Shown here piece after piece: positions 35,500 to 46,217 of a DNA stretch of 64,000 bases (its first letter is position 1; the number at the start of each line of letters is the position of its first letter). The notes under the pieces are model-generated. The model was not told where the DNA came from. It worked only from the letters and a program-made list of their open reading frames with translations, and ran no database searches. The stretch is from Halomonas sp. BDJS001. Lineage in GTDB: Bacteria; Pseudomonadota; Gammaproteobacteria; Pseudomonadales; Halomonadaceae. The position numbers were made by a program, and so were the translations under genes. The stretch is from contig NZ_CP110535.1 of assembly GCF_026104355.1 (NCBI RefSeq), positions 3,844,001 to 3,908,000 of the forward strand, written 5' to 3'.

Positions 35500-36516
35500 T
35501 CAACTGCTGGCAATCACCTTTTCACGTAACTCCTTTGGCATCGAGAAGGTAATGGTCTCTTCACGGCCCTGTAGTTCTTCGGGTAAGTCAGCGCCCATGG
35601 TTTGCAGCTTGGCAATCACGCCTTTCACCAACACTTCTGGGGCGCTGGCACCTGCAGTTACCCCCACGCGGGCTACATTTTCAAGCCAATGCGGATCGAT
35701 CTGGTCAGCATTATCGATCAAGTGAGCAGGCGTACCCATTCTTTCCGAAAGCTCTCGCAGCCGGTTGGAGTTAGAGCTATTGGGGCTGCCCACCACCAGC
35801 AGTAAATCACTCTGAGCGGCTAGCTCGCGCACCGCATCCTGGCGGTTCTGCGTGGCGTAGCAAATGTCGTCATTGCGCGGCCCCTGGATGTCAGAAAACT
35901 TCTCGCGCAGCGCATCGATCACCTTGGCGGTATCATCCATCGACAGCGTGGTTTGGGTTACAAAGGCCAGCTTTGAGGGGTCATTTACCTCCAGCTTGGC
36001 GACGTCTTGTTCATCCTCTACCAGGTAGATACGCCCGCCGTGAGAGGTGTCGTAACGCCCCATGGTACCTTCGACTTCCGGGTGGCCTTCATGGCCGATT
36101 AAAATGCACTCCTGGCCACGTTTGGCGTAGCGCAATACTTCCAGGTGCACTTTCGTGACCAGCGGGCAGGTAGCATCGAATACCTTCAACCCACGCCGCT
36201 CAGCATCAGCTTGCACCGCACGGGAGACGCCATGGGCGGAGAAAATCACAATAACGTCGTCCGGCACTTCATCCAGCTCTTCAACAAACACGGCCCCTCG
36301 GGCACGCAGGGTTTCGACCACAAAGCGGTTGTGGACAACCTCGTGCCGCACATAGATGGGCGGGCCAAATACATCCAGCGCGCGATTAACGATATCGATG
36401 GCGCGATCCACGCCGGCACAGAAGCCACGCGGATTAGCCAGTTTGATTTGAATAGGCTGTGCTTGCTGCGCGTTTGCTGACTGCGTACTTGTTGACTGAG
36501 TACTGGGTAAATTCAT
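35500..36516 (-). CDS. ispH: 4-hydroxy-3-methylbut-2-enyl diphosphate reductase
   Basis: 338 residues from the ATG at 36516 ([10 protein letters not shown]), preferred over an upstream in-frame start. The three Fe-S cysteines are visible in [23 protein letters not shown] and [11 protein letters not shown], and [11 protein letters not shown] is conserved. It makes IPP and DMAPP in the last step of the MEP isoprenoid pathway. A short Gln/Ser/Thr-rich N-terminal extension precedes the core. The pair fkpB-ispH is a conserved neighbourhood. Confidence 0.97.
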   Translation of the reverse strand: MNLPSTQSTSTQSANAQQAQPIQIKLANPRGFCAGVDRAIDIVNRALDVFGPPIYVRHEVVHNRFVVETLRARGAVFVEELDEVPDDVIVIFSAHGVSRAVQADAERRGLKVFDATCPLVTKVHLEVLRYAKRGQECILIGHEGHPEVEGTMGRYDTSHGGRIYLVEDEQDVAKLEVNDPSKLAFVTQTTLSMDDTAKVIDALREKFSDIQGPRNDDICYATQNRQDAVRELAAQSDLLLVVGSPNSSNSNRLRELSERMGTPAHLIDNADQIDPHWLENVARVGVTAGASAPEVLVKGVIAKLQTMGADLPEELQGREETITFSMPKELREKVIASS

Positions 36517-36585
36517 AGTAGTGCCTTGATGCCCGAGGCATCTGCTTAGTAAGTTCGATCGCCGCCCACACATGGTAGGCTGAGC

Positions 36586-37032
36586 TTAGTGAGTGGTCAC
36601 CGGCTTGACCTCCAACACTTCCACCTCAAAGGTGAGCGTGCGACCTGCTAACGGGTGATTGAAGTCCACTTCAATGCGATCACCGTCAATGGTTTTGACC
36701 ACGCCTGGCAATTCCGTTCCCGCTTTGTCGGCAAACGACATCACCATACCAATTTCTGGCGCTTCATCGCCAAAATCGGCGCGTTTCAGGGTCTGAATAT
36801 TTTGCGGGTTATGCTGTCCGAACGCATGCTCTGGGGTTATCTGGAACGTCCCCTCCTGCCCCGCGGCCAACCCTTTAATAGGATGTTCAAAACCAGGCGG
36901 CAGGTTACCATCACCAAACTCGAAGGTGGCGGGCGCCTTATCTTTGGTGGAGTCCACCAAAGTGCCATCTTCCAGCTTTAAGGTGAAGTGCAGCGTCACT
37001 TCCATGCCTTCATCGATCTGGTAGTCGCTCAT
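36586..37032 (-). CDS. fkpB: FKBP-type peptidyl-prolyl isomerase FkpB (SlpA)
   Basis: 148 residues from the ATG at 37032; a TTG four codons earlier is the alternative. VTLHFTLKLEDGTLVDSTKD and FEFGDGNLPPGFEHPIKGLA form the FKBP part, and FGQHNPQNIQTLKRADFGDE the inserted chaperone flap of SlyD/SlpA proteins. No metal-binding His-rich tail follows, as expected for FkpB. Encoded between lspA and ispH in the usual order. Confidence 0.95.
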   Translation of the reverse strand: MSDYQIDEGMEVTLHFTLKLEDGTLVDSTKDKAPATFEFGDGNLPPGFEHPIKGLAAGQEGTFQITPEHAFGQHNPQNIQTLKRADFGDEAPEIGMVMSFADKAGTELPGVVKTIDGDRIEVDFNHPLAGRTLTFEVEVLEVKPVTTH

Positions 37033-37068
37033 CGCAGTTCTCAATAGTCAGTTGTTCTCAACGTTCGA

Positions 37069-37617
37069 TTAATGGGAAGCGTTGGCTGCTTTTTTGCGCC
37101 GCCGCTCACCCATAATGGATTCCCAGATTAACGCGACCGCGCCCAGGGTAATCGCAATATCTGCCACGTTAAACGCTGGGTAGTACCAACCGGCAACGTG
37201 AAACGATAAAAAGTCGACCACATAGCCATGCACCAGGCGGTCGTAAAGATTTCCCAACGCACCGCCAATAATTAACGGCAGCGCTATCGCCAGCAGTTTT
37301 TCGTCGTTTTTAATCCGTGCAAGCCACATCGTCAGCGCCACGCTGGCACCTACGGCAATCAAGGCGAAGAACCAGCGCTGCCAGCCGGGATGCGTGGCTA
37401 AAAAGCTGAACGCCGCGCCGGTATTGTGCAACAGAGTCAAATTAAAGAACGGCAGCACCTCTACCGGCTGTGCATACCCCAGTTGGCTACTGGCTATGTA
37501 CTTGGTGGCAAGATCCAAGGCAATCACCGCCACTGCCAACCATAGCCAGCGCAACGGCCGCTGCATTTTCGGCCGCACGTTTTTATCGGTATCACTAGGC
37601 GTGTTGTTATCAAGCAT
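37069..37617 (-). CDS. lspA: lipoprotein signal peptidase
   Basis: 182 residues from the ATG at 37617, which overlaps the ileS stop by 8 bp. Four membrane helices and the conserved boxes are visible: [22 protein letters not shown] and [13 protein letters not shown], containing the two catalytic aspartates. It removes signal peptides from prolipoproteins after lipidation, for example from TssJ. It has a basic C-terminal tail ([13 protein letters not shown]). Confidence 0.97.
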   Translation of the reverse strand: MLDNNTPSDTDKNVRPKMQRPLRWLWLAVAVIALDLATKYIASSQLGYAQPVEVLPFFNLTLLHNTGAAFSFLATHPGWQRWFFALIAVGASVALTMWLARIKNDEKLLAIALPLIIGGALGNLYDRLVHGYVVDFLSFHVAGWYYPAFNVADIAITLGAVALIWESIMGERRRKKAANASH

Positions 37618-40441
37618 AGTAACGAATCTCGCCACTGCCTTCGGGGAGATTGCTGATACAGCGACCACACAGATCCGGGTGATCAACATGAGTACCAACA
37701 TCCGGGCGGTGGTGCCAGCAGCGCTCACACTTGGTGTTGTCGCTGGCTTTAACTGCGACTTTCAAGCTATCCAGCTCAGTCGCTTCTGCATCACTCGCAG
37801 CAGCCAGGGGCTTAAGCGTCACTTCACTGGTTAGCATCACAAAGCGCAGTTCATCGCCCAGTTTGGCCAGCGTCGCCTGCAGCTCGTCGCTAACATACAG
37901 CGTGACCTCGGCGGCCAAACTGCCTTTAATGACTTTGGCATTACGGGCGTCTTCCAGGCACTTGTTGACCGAGTGCTTGACCTCCAGCACCTGCTCCCAG
38001 AAGGCACGACCCAGCTCAGCGTTGTCGTCCAGACTGCCAAGGCCAGTGTAGTAGGTCTCCAGCAACACGCTGTCACCGCGCTTACCGGGGATATTCTCGT
38101 GAATCTCCTCAGCGGTGAAGGAGAGGATCGGTGCGATCCAGCGGCTCAGCGCTTCCACCACATGGTAGAGCGCGGTTTGCGCACTGCGCCGCGCCAGCGA
38201 GTCGGTTTGCGTGGTGTACTGGCGATCCTTGATGACATCTAGGTAGAAGCCACCCAGCTCACGGGCACAGAAACCGTGCACTTGCTGATAAACATCCAGG
38301 AAGCGGTACTCTTCGTAGGCTTTTTCGATCCGCGCCTGTAGTTGGTGAGCACGATCTACCACCCACTGATCCAGCGCCAGCATATCGCCAAACGCTACTT
38401 GGTTTTTCTCTGGATCAAACCCGTTAAGGTTCGAAAGCAGGAAGCGCGCGGTGTTACGAATCCGCCGATACACATCGGAGGTGCGCTTCAAAATCTCATC
38501 AGAGACGGCCATTTCGCCGGAGTAATCGGTGGAGGCGACCCATAGGCGCAGAATATCGCCACCCAGCTTGTCCATCACTTCCTGAGGCGCGACCACGTTG
38601 CCCAGCGACTTGGACTGCTTGCGGCCCTGGGAGTCGACAGTAAAGCCGTGGGTCAGCAACTGACGGTATGGTGGATGCCCGTCAATCGCCGAGCCGGTGA
38701 GCAGCGACGAGTGGAACCAGCCGCGGTGCTGATCGGAACCTTCCAGGTAGAGATCCGCCCGCGGGCCGTTTTCGTGGCCATGGGGGTGCGAGCCGCGCAG
38801 CACGTGGCGGTGGGTGGTGCCGGAGTCGAACCAGACATCCAGGGTGTCGGTGACTTTATCGTAATCCGCTGCTTCCGCGCCCAACAGCTCTGCCGGGTCG
38901 AGTTTGAACCAGGCGTCGATGCCCTCTTGCTCAACCCGCTTGGCCGCCTCTTCCATCAGCCCAACGGTGCGCGGGTGCAGCTCGCCGGTTTGCTTGTGCA
39001 AGAAGAACGGAATCGGCACGCCCCAGTTACGCTGACGGGAGATACACCAGTCTGGACGATTGGCGATCATGCTATGTAGGCGCGCCTGGCCCCAGGCAGG
39101 CGTAAACGCCGTGGCCTCGATGCCTTCAAGAGCACGTTCACGCAGGGTTTTGCCGTCTTTGCCTTTAATATCCATGCCCACAAACCACTGCGCCGTAGCA
39201 CGGTAGATCACCGGCGTTTTGTGGCGCCAGCAGTGCATGTAGCTATGTTTGATCGGGATATGCGCCATCAGCGCACCCACTTCGCGCAGTTTTTCGACGA
39301 TATGCGGGTTGGCTTTCCAAATCATCTGACCGCCAAAGAACGGTAGGTCGTCAACGTAAACGCCATTTCCCTGCACCGGGTTGAGCATGTCGTCAAACTC
39401 CATGCCATGTTCGCGGCAGGTAATGAAGTCATCCATGCCGTATGAGGGTGCAGAGTGAACGATACCGGTACTGCCCACTTCAGACTCGACGTACTCCGCC
39501 AGATAGACAGGTGAGAGGCGATCATAGAAGGGGTGGCGGAAATTGATCAGATCAAGGTTTTTGCCCTGGGTCGTGGCAATGACTTCGCCCTGCAAGTCAA
39601 AGCGCTCCAGGCAGCTCTCCACTAACTCTTCAGCCAGCAGCAGCAGACGCTCACCGGTATCGACCAGCGCATAGGTAAATTCGGGGTGGACGTTAAGCGC
39701 CTGGTTAGCGGGAATGGTCCAGGGCGTGGTCGTCCAGATGACCACGGCGGCGGGCTTCGCCAATTCGGTCAAGCCAAACGCAGCGGCAAGCTTGTCCGCC
39801 TCTTCTACCGGGAAGGCAACATCGATGGCGTCGGACTTCTTATCAGCGTACTCAACTTCGGCTTCCGCCAGCGCCGAGCCACAGTCAAAGCACCAGTTAA
39901 CCGGCTTCAAGCCTTTAAACACGTAACCCGCGTCGACCATCTCGGCTAAGGCACGCATTTCACCCGCTTCGTTGGCGAAGTTCATGGTGCGGTAGGGATG
40001 ATCCCAGTCGCCAATAATACCGAGCCGCACAAAGTCGGCCAGCTGTGTTTCTACTTGCGCACCCGCATACTCCCGGCATAGCTCACGGGCGTGCTCGGGC
40101 GCTAGGTGTTTGCCGTGGGTGGTTTCCACCTTGTGCTCAATGGGCAGGCCGTGGCAATCCCAACCCGGTACGTAGGGTGCATCGAAACCAGCCAAGTTTT
40201 TTGACTTAACGATAATATCTTTAAGAATTTTATTAACGGCGTGACCAATATGGATGCTGCCATTGGCGTAGGGAGGGCCATCGTGCAGCACAAACAGCGG
40301 CGCGCCCGCACGCGCTTCGCGCAGGCGCTGGTAAATGTTCATATCCTGCCACTTGGAAACCCGCCCAGGCTCCTGCTTCGGAAGCATGCCGCGCATGGGG
40401 AAATCAGTTTCAGGCAAATTCAGCGTGTGCTTGTAATCCAT
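37610..40441 (-). CDS. ileS: isoleucyl-tRNA synthetase
   Basis: 943 residues. The HIGH region is [19 protein letters not shown]. The KMSKS loop appears as KQSKS ([12 protein letters not shown]), a Met-to-Gln change in an otherwise normal enzyme. The CP1 editing domain and a C-terminal zinc site ([10 protein letters not shown] ... CGRC) are present, indicating the standard bacterial type. The gene lies 6 bp after ribF and overlaps lspA. Confidence 0.98.
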   Translation of the reverse strand: MDYKHTLNLPETDFPMRGMLPKQEPGRVSKWQDMNIYQRLREARAGAPLFVLHDGPPYANGSIHIGHAVNKILKDIIVKSKNLAGFDAPYVPGWDCHGLPIEHKVETTHGKHLAPEHARELCREYAGAQVETQLADFVRLGIIGDWDHPYRTMNFANEAGEMRALAEMVDAGYVFKGLKPVNWCFDCGSALAEAEVEYADKKSDAIDVAFPVEEADKLAAAFGLTELAKPAAVVIWTTTPWTIPANQALNVHPEFTYALVDTGERLLLLAEELVESCLERFDLQGEVIATTQGKNLDLINFRHPFYDRLSPVYLAEYVESEVGSTGIVHSAPSYGMDDFITCREHGMEFDDMLNPVQGNGVYVDDLPFFGGQMIWKANPHIVEKLREVGALMAHIPIKHSYMHCWRHKTPVIYRATAQWFVGMDIKGKDGKTLRERALEGIEATAFTPAWGQARLHSMIANRPDWCISRQRNWGVPIPFFLHKQTGELHPRTVGLMEEAAKRVEQEGIDAWFKLDPAELLGAEAADYDKVTDTLDVWFDSGTTHRHVLRGSHPHGHENGPRADLYLEGSDQHRGWFHSSLLTGSAIDGHPPYRQLLTHGFTVDSQGRKQSKSLGNVVAPQEVMDKLGGDILRLWVASTDYSGEMAVSDEILKRTSDVYRRIRNTARFLLSNLNGFDPEKNQVAFGDMLALDQWVVDRAHQLQARIEKAYEEYRFLDVYQQVHGFCARELGGFYLDVIKDRQYTTQTDSLARRSAQTALYHVVEALSRWIAPILSFTAEEIHENIPGKRGDSVLLETYYTGLGSLDDNAELGRAFWEQVLEVKHSVNKCLEDARNAKVIKGSLAAEVTLYVSDELQATLAKLGDELRFVMLTSEVTLKPLAAASDAEATELDSLKVAVKASDNTKCERCWHHRPDVGTHVDHPDLCGRCISNLPEGSGEIRYYA

Positions 40442-40447
40442 GGTCTG

Positions 40448-41485
40448 TCAGCCGTTGTCAGTATCGACGGCGTCATCCGCCGAAGAAGAATCATAAGAAA
40501 TCGTATCACGCCCAAGCGGGGCCGAGGCCAGCGGAAGAGAGTAGTCTTCCTTACCCTCCATCGCCGCAAAATAGCGGCGAGCGCGGGCCTGGTCACGCTC
40601 AATTTGCGCTTTCAGCGCTTCAAGGCCGTCAAATTTCACTTCGCCCCGCAGGCGTGCGCAGGGAAACACAGTCATGCGTTGGCCGTAGAGGTCAGCGTTA
40701 AAATCCAGCAGGTGCACCTCCAGCGTTGGCCGCTCCGACCCTACCGTGGGACGGAAGCCCACATTTGCCACCGCCGGGTAACGCTGGCCATCGTCTAGCT
40801 CAGCCACTACTGCGAAGACACCCCGCAGCGTTAACGGTTGAGGCATCAACGGCAAATTGGCAGTCGGTACACCAATGGTGCGCCCCAACTGCTGGTCGCG
40901 CACCACGCGGCCATGTAACGAATAGGCGCGGCCCAGCAAACGCGCAGCGGCAGAAAAATTACCGCTCGCCAGCAACGTACGCACCCGCGAACTGGAAACC
41001 CGCTCGTCATCCACGGTAAAGGTGCGGGTGTGCTCGACGCCGAAGCCCTGCTCCAGCCCGACCTCCGCCAGCAGCGCAAAATCACCGCGGCGATCACAGC
41101 CAAAGCGGAAATCATCGCCCACCACCAAGTGCTTAACGCCTAACCCATCAATCAACACCTGATCGATAAACTCGCGACCGGTGAGGCTGCGCAGAGCATC
41201 GTTAAACGGCAGAACCAGCACTTGCTCGGCGCCAAAATCGCGTAGTAACCGCACCTTCTCGCGCAGCCGGGTTAACCGCGGTGGCGCTTGCTCACCGGCA
41301 AAAAACTCCCGCGGCTGGGGCTCGAAAACGACCACTGTCAGCGGCACACTCCAGCGTGCTGCATGTTCACGGCACTGCTGCAGAATGGCTTGATGACCGC
41401 GATGCACACCATCGAAATTACCGATGGTGGCAACGCAGCCTCGATGAGCCGCTTTCAAATTGTGCAGACCTCGAATGACGCGCAT
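40448..41485 (-). CDS. ribF: bifunctional riboflavin kinase/FAD synthetase
   Basis: 345 residues. The N-terminal FMN adenylyltransferase domain shows ATIGNFDGVHRGHQAIL and VVGDDFRFGCDRRGDF. The C-terminal flavokinase domain shows GRTIGVPTANL and FRPTVGSERPTLEVHLLDF. It turns riboflavin into FMN and FAD. The last ~30 residues are an unconserved acidic/Ser tail. Position between murJ and ileS is conserved in gammaproteobacteria. Confidence 0.97.
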   Translation of the reverse strand: MRVIRGLHNLKAAHRGCVATIGNFDGVHRGHQAILQQCREHAARWSVPLTVVVFEPQPREFFAGEQAPPRLTRLREKVRLLRDFGAEQVLVLPFNDALRSLTGREFIDQVLIDGLGVKHLVVGDDFRFGCDRRGDFALLAEVGLEQGFGVEHTRTFTVDDERVSSSRVRTLLASGNFSAAARLLGRAYSLHGRVVRDQQLGRTIGVPTANLPLMPQPLTLRGVFAVVAELDDGQRYPAVANVGFRPTVGSERPTLEVHLLDFNADLYGQRMTVFPCARLRGEVKFDGLEALKAQIERDQARARRYFAAMEGKEDYSLPLASAPLGRDTISYDSSSADDAVDTDNG

Positions 41486-41549
41486 GGCACCTCAGCCGTT
41501 GGAGGACATAAAGCCTCTGATTATAACGAACACGCCCGGCGGGGTGCAG

Positions 41550-43133
41550 TTACGATTGCATTTTAAAATGACGAACGCGCAAACCCAGTGCCGCCAGCCA
41601 CGCAAAATAGAGCGAGCCGCCCAGTATGACTAACCCAGTGACCCAGCTTATCCGCTGCCAAAGCCCAAAGGTAAGCCACGCCTGCCAGTCGGGCGCTACA
41701 AAGTAGAGTGCCGCACACATCAATCCACTACCACCTATCAGTTGCACCGAATAGCGCTTCCAACCCGGCTGAAAGACCAATACTTGCTGCTTATAGAGCA
41801 GGTAGCCCAGCAAGCCCGCGTTTAAGAACGCAGAAAGCGCGGTGGCTAACGCCAACCCGGCATGTGCCAGTGGCCAAATCAGCAGTATGTTAAACACCAT
41901 ATTAGCGACCATGGCGATAATGCCTACCTTCACCGGGGTTTTGGTGTCTTGGCGAGCAAAAAAGCCCGGCGCCAATACTTTGATCAACATGAAGGCTACC
42001 AAACCGAAGGCATAAGCGCGCAGGCTCATCGCGGCCATCTGGATGTCGTTATCGGTCATCGCCCCGTAATGGAACAGCGTGATCAATAGCGGCTCAGCCA
42101 ATACTGCCAGCGCCAGCGCTGCGGGTAAGCCTAACAGCAATACAATACGGATAGCCCAATCGAGCATCGCCGCAAAGTGCTCTTTGGATTGGTCGGCATG
42201 GCGTTTAGAGAGCGCGGGCAGAATCACCGTCCCAATGGCCACCCCGAACACGCCCAGGGGTAGCTCGACCAAACGATCGGAGTAGTAGAGCCACGACACG
42301 CTGCCCGCTGCCAGCAGTGACGCCAAAACGGTATCCAGCAGTAGGTTAATTTGCGATACCGATACCCCAAATAGCGCAGGCCCCATAAGCTTTAGTATGC
42401 GCCGCACGCCCTCATGGGCAAAATTAGGCCAGGGTGTGGGCATCAAGCCCAAGCGCAGTAAAAACGGCACCTGAAAAACCAACTGGGCGGCCCCGGCGAT
42501 CAGAACACCCCAAGCCAGCGCCATGGCGGGCTCTTCCATTAGCGGCATTAAAAAAAGCGCCGCACCAATCAGCGAAAGATTCAGCAGCACCGGGGTAAAC
42601 GCGGGTACCGCAAAGCGGTTCCAAGTATTCAGTACGCTGCCAGAAAACGCGGTGAGCGAGATCAGCAATAAATAGGGAAATGTTAAGCGCAGCATGTCTG
42701 CGGTCAGCGCCAGCTTTTCCGGGTCACTGCCAAAACCGGGGGCAAACACCCAAATCAGCCACGGCGCGCACAACATGGCCACGGCGGTCATCAACGCCAG
42801 CACCGCCGTTAAGCTACCTGCAGTGGCATTCAGCAGTGCGCGTATCTCCTTCCGGCTGCGCTGGGTGGAGTACTCTGAAAGTACCGGCACAAAGGCTTGA
42901 TTGAAGGCCCCCTCGGCAAACAGACGGCGCAGAAAATTGGGAATTTTAAACGCCACAAAGAACGCATCGGCGCCATCCCCTGCCCCCAGCAAGGTTGCAA
43001 CGACAACATCGCGCGCCAGCCCCATCACCCTCGACAGCATGGTCATGGCACTCACCACAAGGCCCGAGCGCATTAGCCCACGACGGGCTATTGCGGTATC
43101 AAGGGAGGTATTGGGTGCTTTCTTCGCCGTCAT
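41550..43133 (-). CDS. murJ: lipid II flippase MurJ
   Basis: 527 residues with about 14 hydrophobic segments. SGLVVSAMTMLSRVMGLARD and the stretch AEGAFNQAFVPVLSEY are MurJ signatures. It flips lipid II across the inner membrane for peptidoglycan synthesis. It lies downstream of rpsT, separated by the rpsT terminator. Confidence 0.97.
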   Translation of the reverse strand: MTAKKAPNTSLDTAIARRGLMRSGLVVSAMTMLSRVMGLARDVVVATLLGAGDGADAFFVAFKIPNFLRRLFAEGAFNQAFVPVLSEYSTQRSRKEIRALLNATAGSLTAVLALMTAVAMLCAPWLIWVFAPGFGSDPEKLALTADMLRLTFPYLLLISLTAFSGSVLNTWNRFAVPAFTPVLLNLSLIGAALFLMPLMEEPAMALAWGVLIAGAAQLVFQVPFLLRLGLMPTPWPNFAHEGVRRILKLMGPALFGVSVSQINLLLDTVLASLLAAGSVSWLYYSDRLVELPLGVFGVAIGTVILPALSKRHADQSKEHFAAMLDWAIRIVLLLGLPAALALAVLAEPLLITLFHYGAMTDNDIQMAAMSLRAYAFGLVAFMLIKVLAPGFFARQDTKTPVKVGIIAMVANMVFNILLIWPLAHAGLALATALSAFLNAGLLGYLLYKQQVLVFQPGWKRYSVQLIGGSGLMCAALYFVAPDWQAWLTFGLWQRISWVTGLVILGGSLYFAWLAALGLRVRHFKMQS

Positions 43134-43188
43134 AAGCTATCCAGAAAAGGCCATCCAAAGAAACCATCCAAAGAGAATATCCAGACAC

Positions 43189-43214
43189 AAAAAACCGGCC
43201 GCAGCCGGTTTTTT
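43189..43214 (-). terminator. rho-independent terminator of rpsT
   Basis: AAAAAACCGGC (43189-43199) pairs perfectly with GCCGGTTTTTT (43204-43214) around a CGCA loop. On the minus strand the stem ends in six T, directly after rpsT and before murJ. The A/T arms would let it work in both directions. Confidence 0.9.
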
Positions 43215-43229
43215 ATGGCGCCTGCCGAC

Positions 43230-43496
43230 TTACGCCGCCAGTGCCTTAATACGCTTGTTCAAACGGCTCTTCAGGCGAGCTGCTTTCTTCTTAGACAGCA
43301 CGTCTTTGTCTGCAATACGGTCAACGACCGGTTGCATTGCCTTGAACTCTTCCATTGCCTTGGCGTGGTCGCCGGTGCTGATCGCTTTCACTACACGCTT
43401 GATGTAGGTGCGAACCATGCTGCGCTGGCTGGATTTCAGGACACGACGGTTCTCGGCCTGGCGGGCGCGCTTGCGAGCTTGCTTGCTGTTCGCCAC
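43230..43496 (-). CDS. rpsT: 30S ribosomal protein S20
   Basis: 88 residues, very basic: ANSKQARKRARQAENRRVLK and SKKKAARLKSRLNKRIKALA. The start is GTG at 43496 with a strong AAGGAG site. S20 binds 16S rRNA during 30S assembly. A small hairpin sits in its leader (43521-43540). Confidence 0.98.
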   Translation of the reverse strand: MANSKQARKRARQAENRRVLKSSQRSMVRTYIKRVVKAISTGDHAKAMEEFKAMQPVVDRIADKDVLSKKKAARLKSRLNKRIKALAA

Positions 43497-43520
43497 AGGG
43501 TATCTCCTTGGAGAATAAAG

Positions 43521-43540
43521 GTTGCCGATAAAACGGCAAC
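43521..43540 (-). promoter_or_regulatory. hairpin in the rpsT leader
   Basis: GTTGCCG (43521-43527) pairs with CGGCAAC (43534-43540) around a 6-nt loop, ending 24 nt before the GTG start. S20 represses its own translation in Escherichia coli, so a leader structure could matter here, but the resemblance is only positional. Confidence 0.4.
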
Positions 43541-43765
43541 GAAATTAAATATGTATTCGTCGGCTGCGCTGTCACAGCACGACGTTTCCGCAACAACCAA
43601 TTGATTTGGCAGGCGTATCATCCTACCAAAATGTGCAGCAGGCAGTCTAAATAAGCTGCCCGCCCACGGGTCTTGTCTGAGAGGATGGCGTAGTCTATCA
43701 CGCGCCAGGCCCGCTTGCTAGCAGTTGTCAATGAGTGCAAGGTGCTCAATGGCTCTCGGCCTGCC

Positions 43766-44521
43766 TTAGGGCACCGCCTGCCCCGTGGGCGCTAAAATTT
43801 TGCGCAAGAAGTGTCGCGTTCGCTCGTCTTTTGGTGCGGTGAACAGCTCCTCAGGCGGGGCTTGCTCGACGATACCGCCGTCGTCCATAAAGACCACTTG
43901 ATCGGCTACTTCCCGAGCAAACTGCATCTCGTGGGTGACCACGATCATCGTTTGGCGTTCTACTGCTAATTGCTTCATCAGGCTCAGCACCTCCTCGACC
44001 CACTGAGGATCAAGGGATGAGGTCGGTTCATCAAACAGAATCACATCAGCGTTGGCCGCCATCGCCCGGCCGATTCCCACCCGCTGCTGCTGGCCGCCGG
44101 AGAGTGACGCCGGATAAGCATCCGCTTTATCCGCCAAGCCAATGCGTTCGAGAATCTCTCTAGCGCGGGCATGGGCCTTGGCTTTGGGCATTTTGTCCAC
44201 CACGATCATACCCTCGCTGATATTCTCCAGCGCAGTTTTGTTAGCGAACAAGCCGTAGTTCTGAAACACAAACGCAGTACGCCGACGCAGCGCGAGAATA
44301 TCTGCCCGGCTGGCCTTCTGGGTATCGACACTCAGATCCCCTACCTGCAAACGGCCTGCATCAGGACGTTCGAGGAAGTTAATACACCGCAAAAGCGTCG
44401 ATTTACCTGTGCCGGAAGGGCCGATGATGACAATGATCTCGCCTTGGGCAAGGCTCAAGTCGATATCTTGAAACACCGTATGGCCATTAAAATGCTTGGT
44501 AATGCCTTGCAGCGAAATCAT
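43766..44521 (-). CDS. polar amino-acid ABC transporter ATPase
   Basis: 251 residues. Walker [14 protein letters not shown] signature [10 protein letters not shown], Walker [15 protein letters not shown] and the switch histidine in VVTHEMQFA are intact. The stretch [23 protein letters not shown] resembles the cystine-type (TcyC/TcyN) subgroup, so L-cystine or another polar amino acid is likely. It overlaps the permease gene by 4 bp. Confidence 0.93.
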   Translation of the reverse strand: MISLQGITKHFNGHTVFQDIDLSLAQGEIIVIIGPSGTGKSTLLRCINFLERPDAGRLQVGDLSVDTQKASRADILALRRRTAFVFQNYGLFANKTALENISEGMIVVDKMPKAKAHARAREILERIGLADKADAYPASLSGGQQQRVGIGRAMAANADVILFDEPTSSLDPQWVEEVLSLMKQLAVERQTMIVVTHEMQFAREVADQVVFMDDGGIVEQAPPEELFTAPKDERTRHFLRKILAPTGQAVP

Positions 44522-45192
44522 CGTTGATAGGCCTTATTCAGGTAAATTTCTAACCGACGCTGCCCCCAGGAGAGTATTTCAACGATCACCCAGTAAATCA
44601 GCGCCACCAGCAAGAATGCCTCCAAGTAAAGGAAACTGCCCGCAGCCTCTTTTTGGGTAGCGCCCATCAACTCAGTCACCCCAAGCGTAAAGGCCAGTGA
44701 GGTCGCCTTGATCATGTCGATGAAATAGTTCATCAGCGTCGGCGTTGCCACGCGGGTCGCCTGGGGCAGAATGATACGCCGCATCAGTTGCGACTGGGTC
44801 ATCCCGATGGAGAGCGCGGCTTCTGTCTGACTACGGTCAATACCCACAATAGCAGCGCGGATAGACTCGGCCATGTAGGCAGAGAAGTGCAACGTTAGCC
44901 CTAACACAGCGGCAGTCACCCCGTTAATGGAAATGAGCGCATTAATCAGCTGGGGCAGGCCGTAATAAAACAAAAAGAGCTGTACCAACAGCGGCGTGCC
45001 GCGAAAAAAAGAGATAAACAGCAGCGCCACGCCATTCAACACAGGTACTTGCGACACACGCACCACAGCTAACAGGCAGGCGATTATCAGCGCAAAGAAC
45101 ATGGCAATTGTCGCCATCTGAATTGTGAGCGGCAGATAGCGCAGCAAAACCGGCAACAGCCCCCACATATACTCAAGGTTAAGCATGGTCAA
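44518..45192 (-). CDS. polar amino-acid ABC transporter permease
   Basis: 224 residues with about five membrane helices. The HisM-type N-terminus (GLLPVLLRYLPLTIQMATIA), SFFRGTPLLVQLFLFYYGLP and the EAA loop (EAALSIGMTQSQLMRRIILP) are diagnostic. Only one permease gene is present, so it should act as a homodimer. It follows the binding-protein gene across an 88-bp gap with a strong hairpin. Confidence 0.93.
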   Translation of the reverse strand: MTMLNLEYMWGLLPVLLRYLPLTIQMATIAMFFALIIACLLAVVRVSQVPVLNGVALLFISFFRGTPLLVQLFLFYYGLPQLINALISINGVTAAVLGLTLHFSAYMAESIRAAIVGIDRSQTEAALSIGMTQSQLMRRIILPQATRVATPTLMNYFIDMIKATSLAFTLGVTELMGATQKEAAGSFLYLEAFLLVALIYWVIVEILSWGQRRLEIYLNKAYQR

Positions 45193-45234
45193 TCAACATG
45201 GTAATAAAGCATAGCCAAATTGCGGATAAGCAAA

Positions 45235-45257
45235 CGGCCGTGGCAATGCCACGGCCG
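45235..45257 (-). promoter_or_regulatory. hairpin between binding-protein and permease genes
   Basis: CGGCCGTGGCA (45235-45245) and TGCCACGGCCG (45247-45257) form a 23-bp palindrome around one base. On the transcribed minus strand only a short T run (TTTG) follows. Such hairpins often stabilise the upstream mRNA or terminate in part, making more binding protein than permease. Confidence 0.65.
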
Positions 45258-45280
45258 CCTGAAGCGAATAGTTCCAACGG

Positions 45281-46051
45281 TTACGGCTGAGTGATATCAG
45301 TAGCGAACCACTTTTCGGATATCTCACTCAGCTCACCGCTTTCACGAAGCTCAGTAAGGGCTGCATCAACGCGGTCACGCTGCTCACGGCCCGCCTCGTC
45401 ATCACGAAACGGCAGCGCATTCTCAATGGTCGAGAACGGCTGGCCAGCCAGTTCCAATGGTAGGCCTTTCTCTTTAATGACCTGCGTAGCACTGACGCGA
45501 TCCATGACAAATGCCTCAACACGGCCTAGTGCCACATCCTGCTCGATGTTGGACTCGTAGGTGCGAATATCGATTTCATCTGCGTTCGGTTGTTCACGCA
45601 GTAGCTGCTCGTAGTTCGAGCCCAGATTAACCGCAACGCTTTTGCCGGATAAATCCTCCACACCTTGAACAGTATCATTACCCGCCCGCACCACGACCTG
45701 AGCACCGTCGTAAACGTAAGGCGAAGTGAACACATACTTCGCTTCACGCTCCGGGGTGATCGTAATCTGGTTAGCAATGGTATCGATACGCCCAGACTCC
45801 AGCATCCCCGCCAAGCCCGAGAAGCTCGCGGTAACAAACTCAATGTCATCACCGGTGATCTCACCCACGGCGTTCATAACATCAACTTCAAAGCCTTTTA
45901 GCTCGTCTTGCTCCACAAACGTAAAAGGGAAATAACCACCGGACATACCGACCCGAAGTGTATCGGCTTGGGCAGAGGCGGCTAACAACCCACTAGCAAC
46001 GCTCAACGAAAGGGCGGCCAGGGTTAGGTTAAGCTTACGGGGTAGTGGCAT
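45281..46051 (-). CDS. amino-acid ABC transporter substrate-binding protein
   Basis: 256 residues from the ATG at 46051 (MPLPRKLNLTLAALSLSVAS), a clear signal peptide ending ASAQA. The mature part is a family-3 solute-binding protein (LRVGMSGGYFPFTFVEQDEL, then KGFEVDVMNAVGE). The signature ITITPEREAKYVFTSPYVYD is typical. It binds the ligand in the periplasm for the downstream permease and ATPase. The longer frame to 46120 has no signal peptide at its start and was rejected. Confidence 0.93.
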   Translation of the reverse strand: MPLPRKLNLTLAALSLSVASGLLAASAQADTLRVGMSGGYFPFTFVEQDELKGFEVDVMNAVGEITGDDIEFVTASFSGLAGMLESGRIDTIANQITITPEREAKYVFTSPYVYDGAQVVVRAGNDTVQGVEDLSGKSVAVNLGSNYEQLLREQPNADEIDIRTYESNIEQDVALGRVEAFVMDRVSATQVIKEKGLPLELAGQPFSTIENALPFRDDEAGREQRDRVDAALTELRESGELSEISEKWFATDITQP

Positions 46052-46217
46052 GAGTCTGTTTCCTCGTTGGTCGGTAGTGCGACAATACGAATAACCACAC
46101 AAATAGTCATGAGGCATCAATGGAGACTATTTTAATCCTATGAAAAAAAGCATACAAAAGAATATTAAAATTAATTTTTATTCTCTTATTGAATATCAGC
46201 CACAGAGAGGCCTCTGG

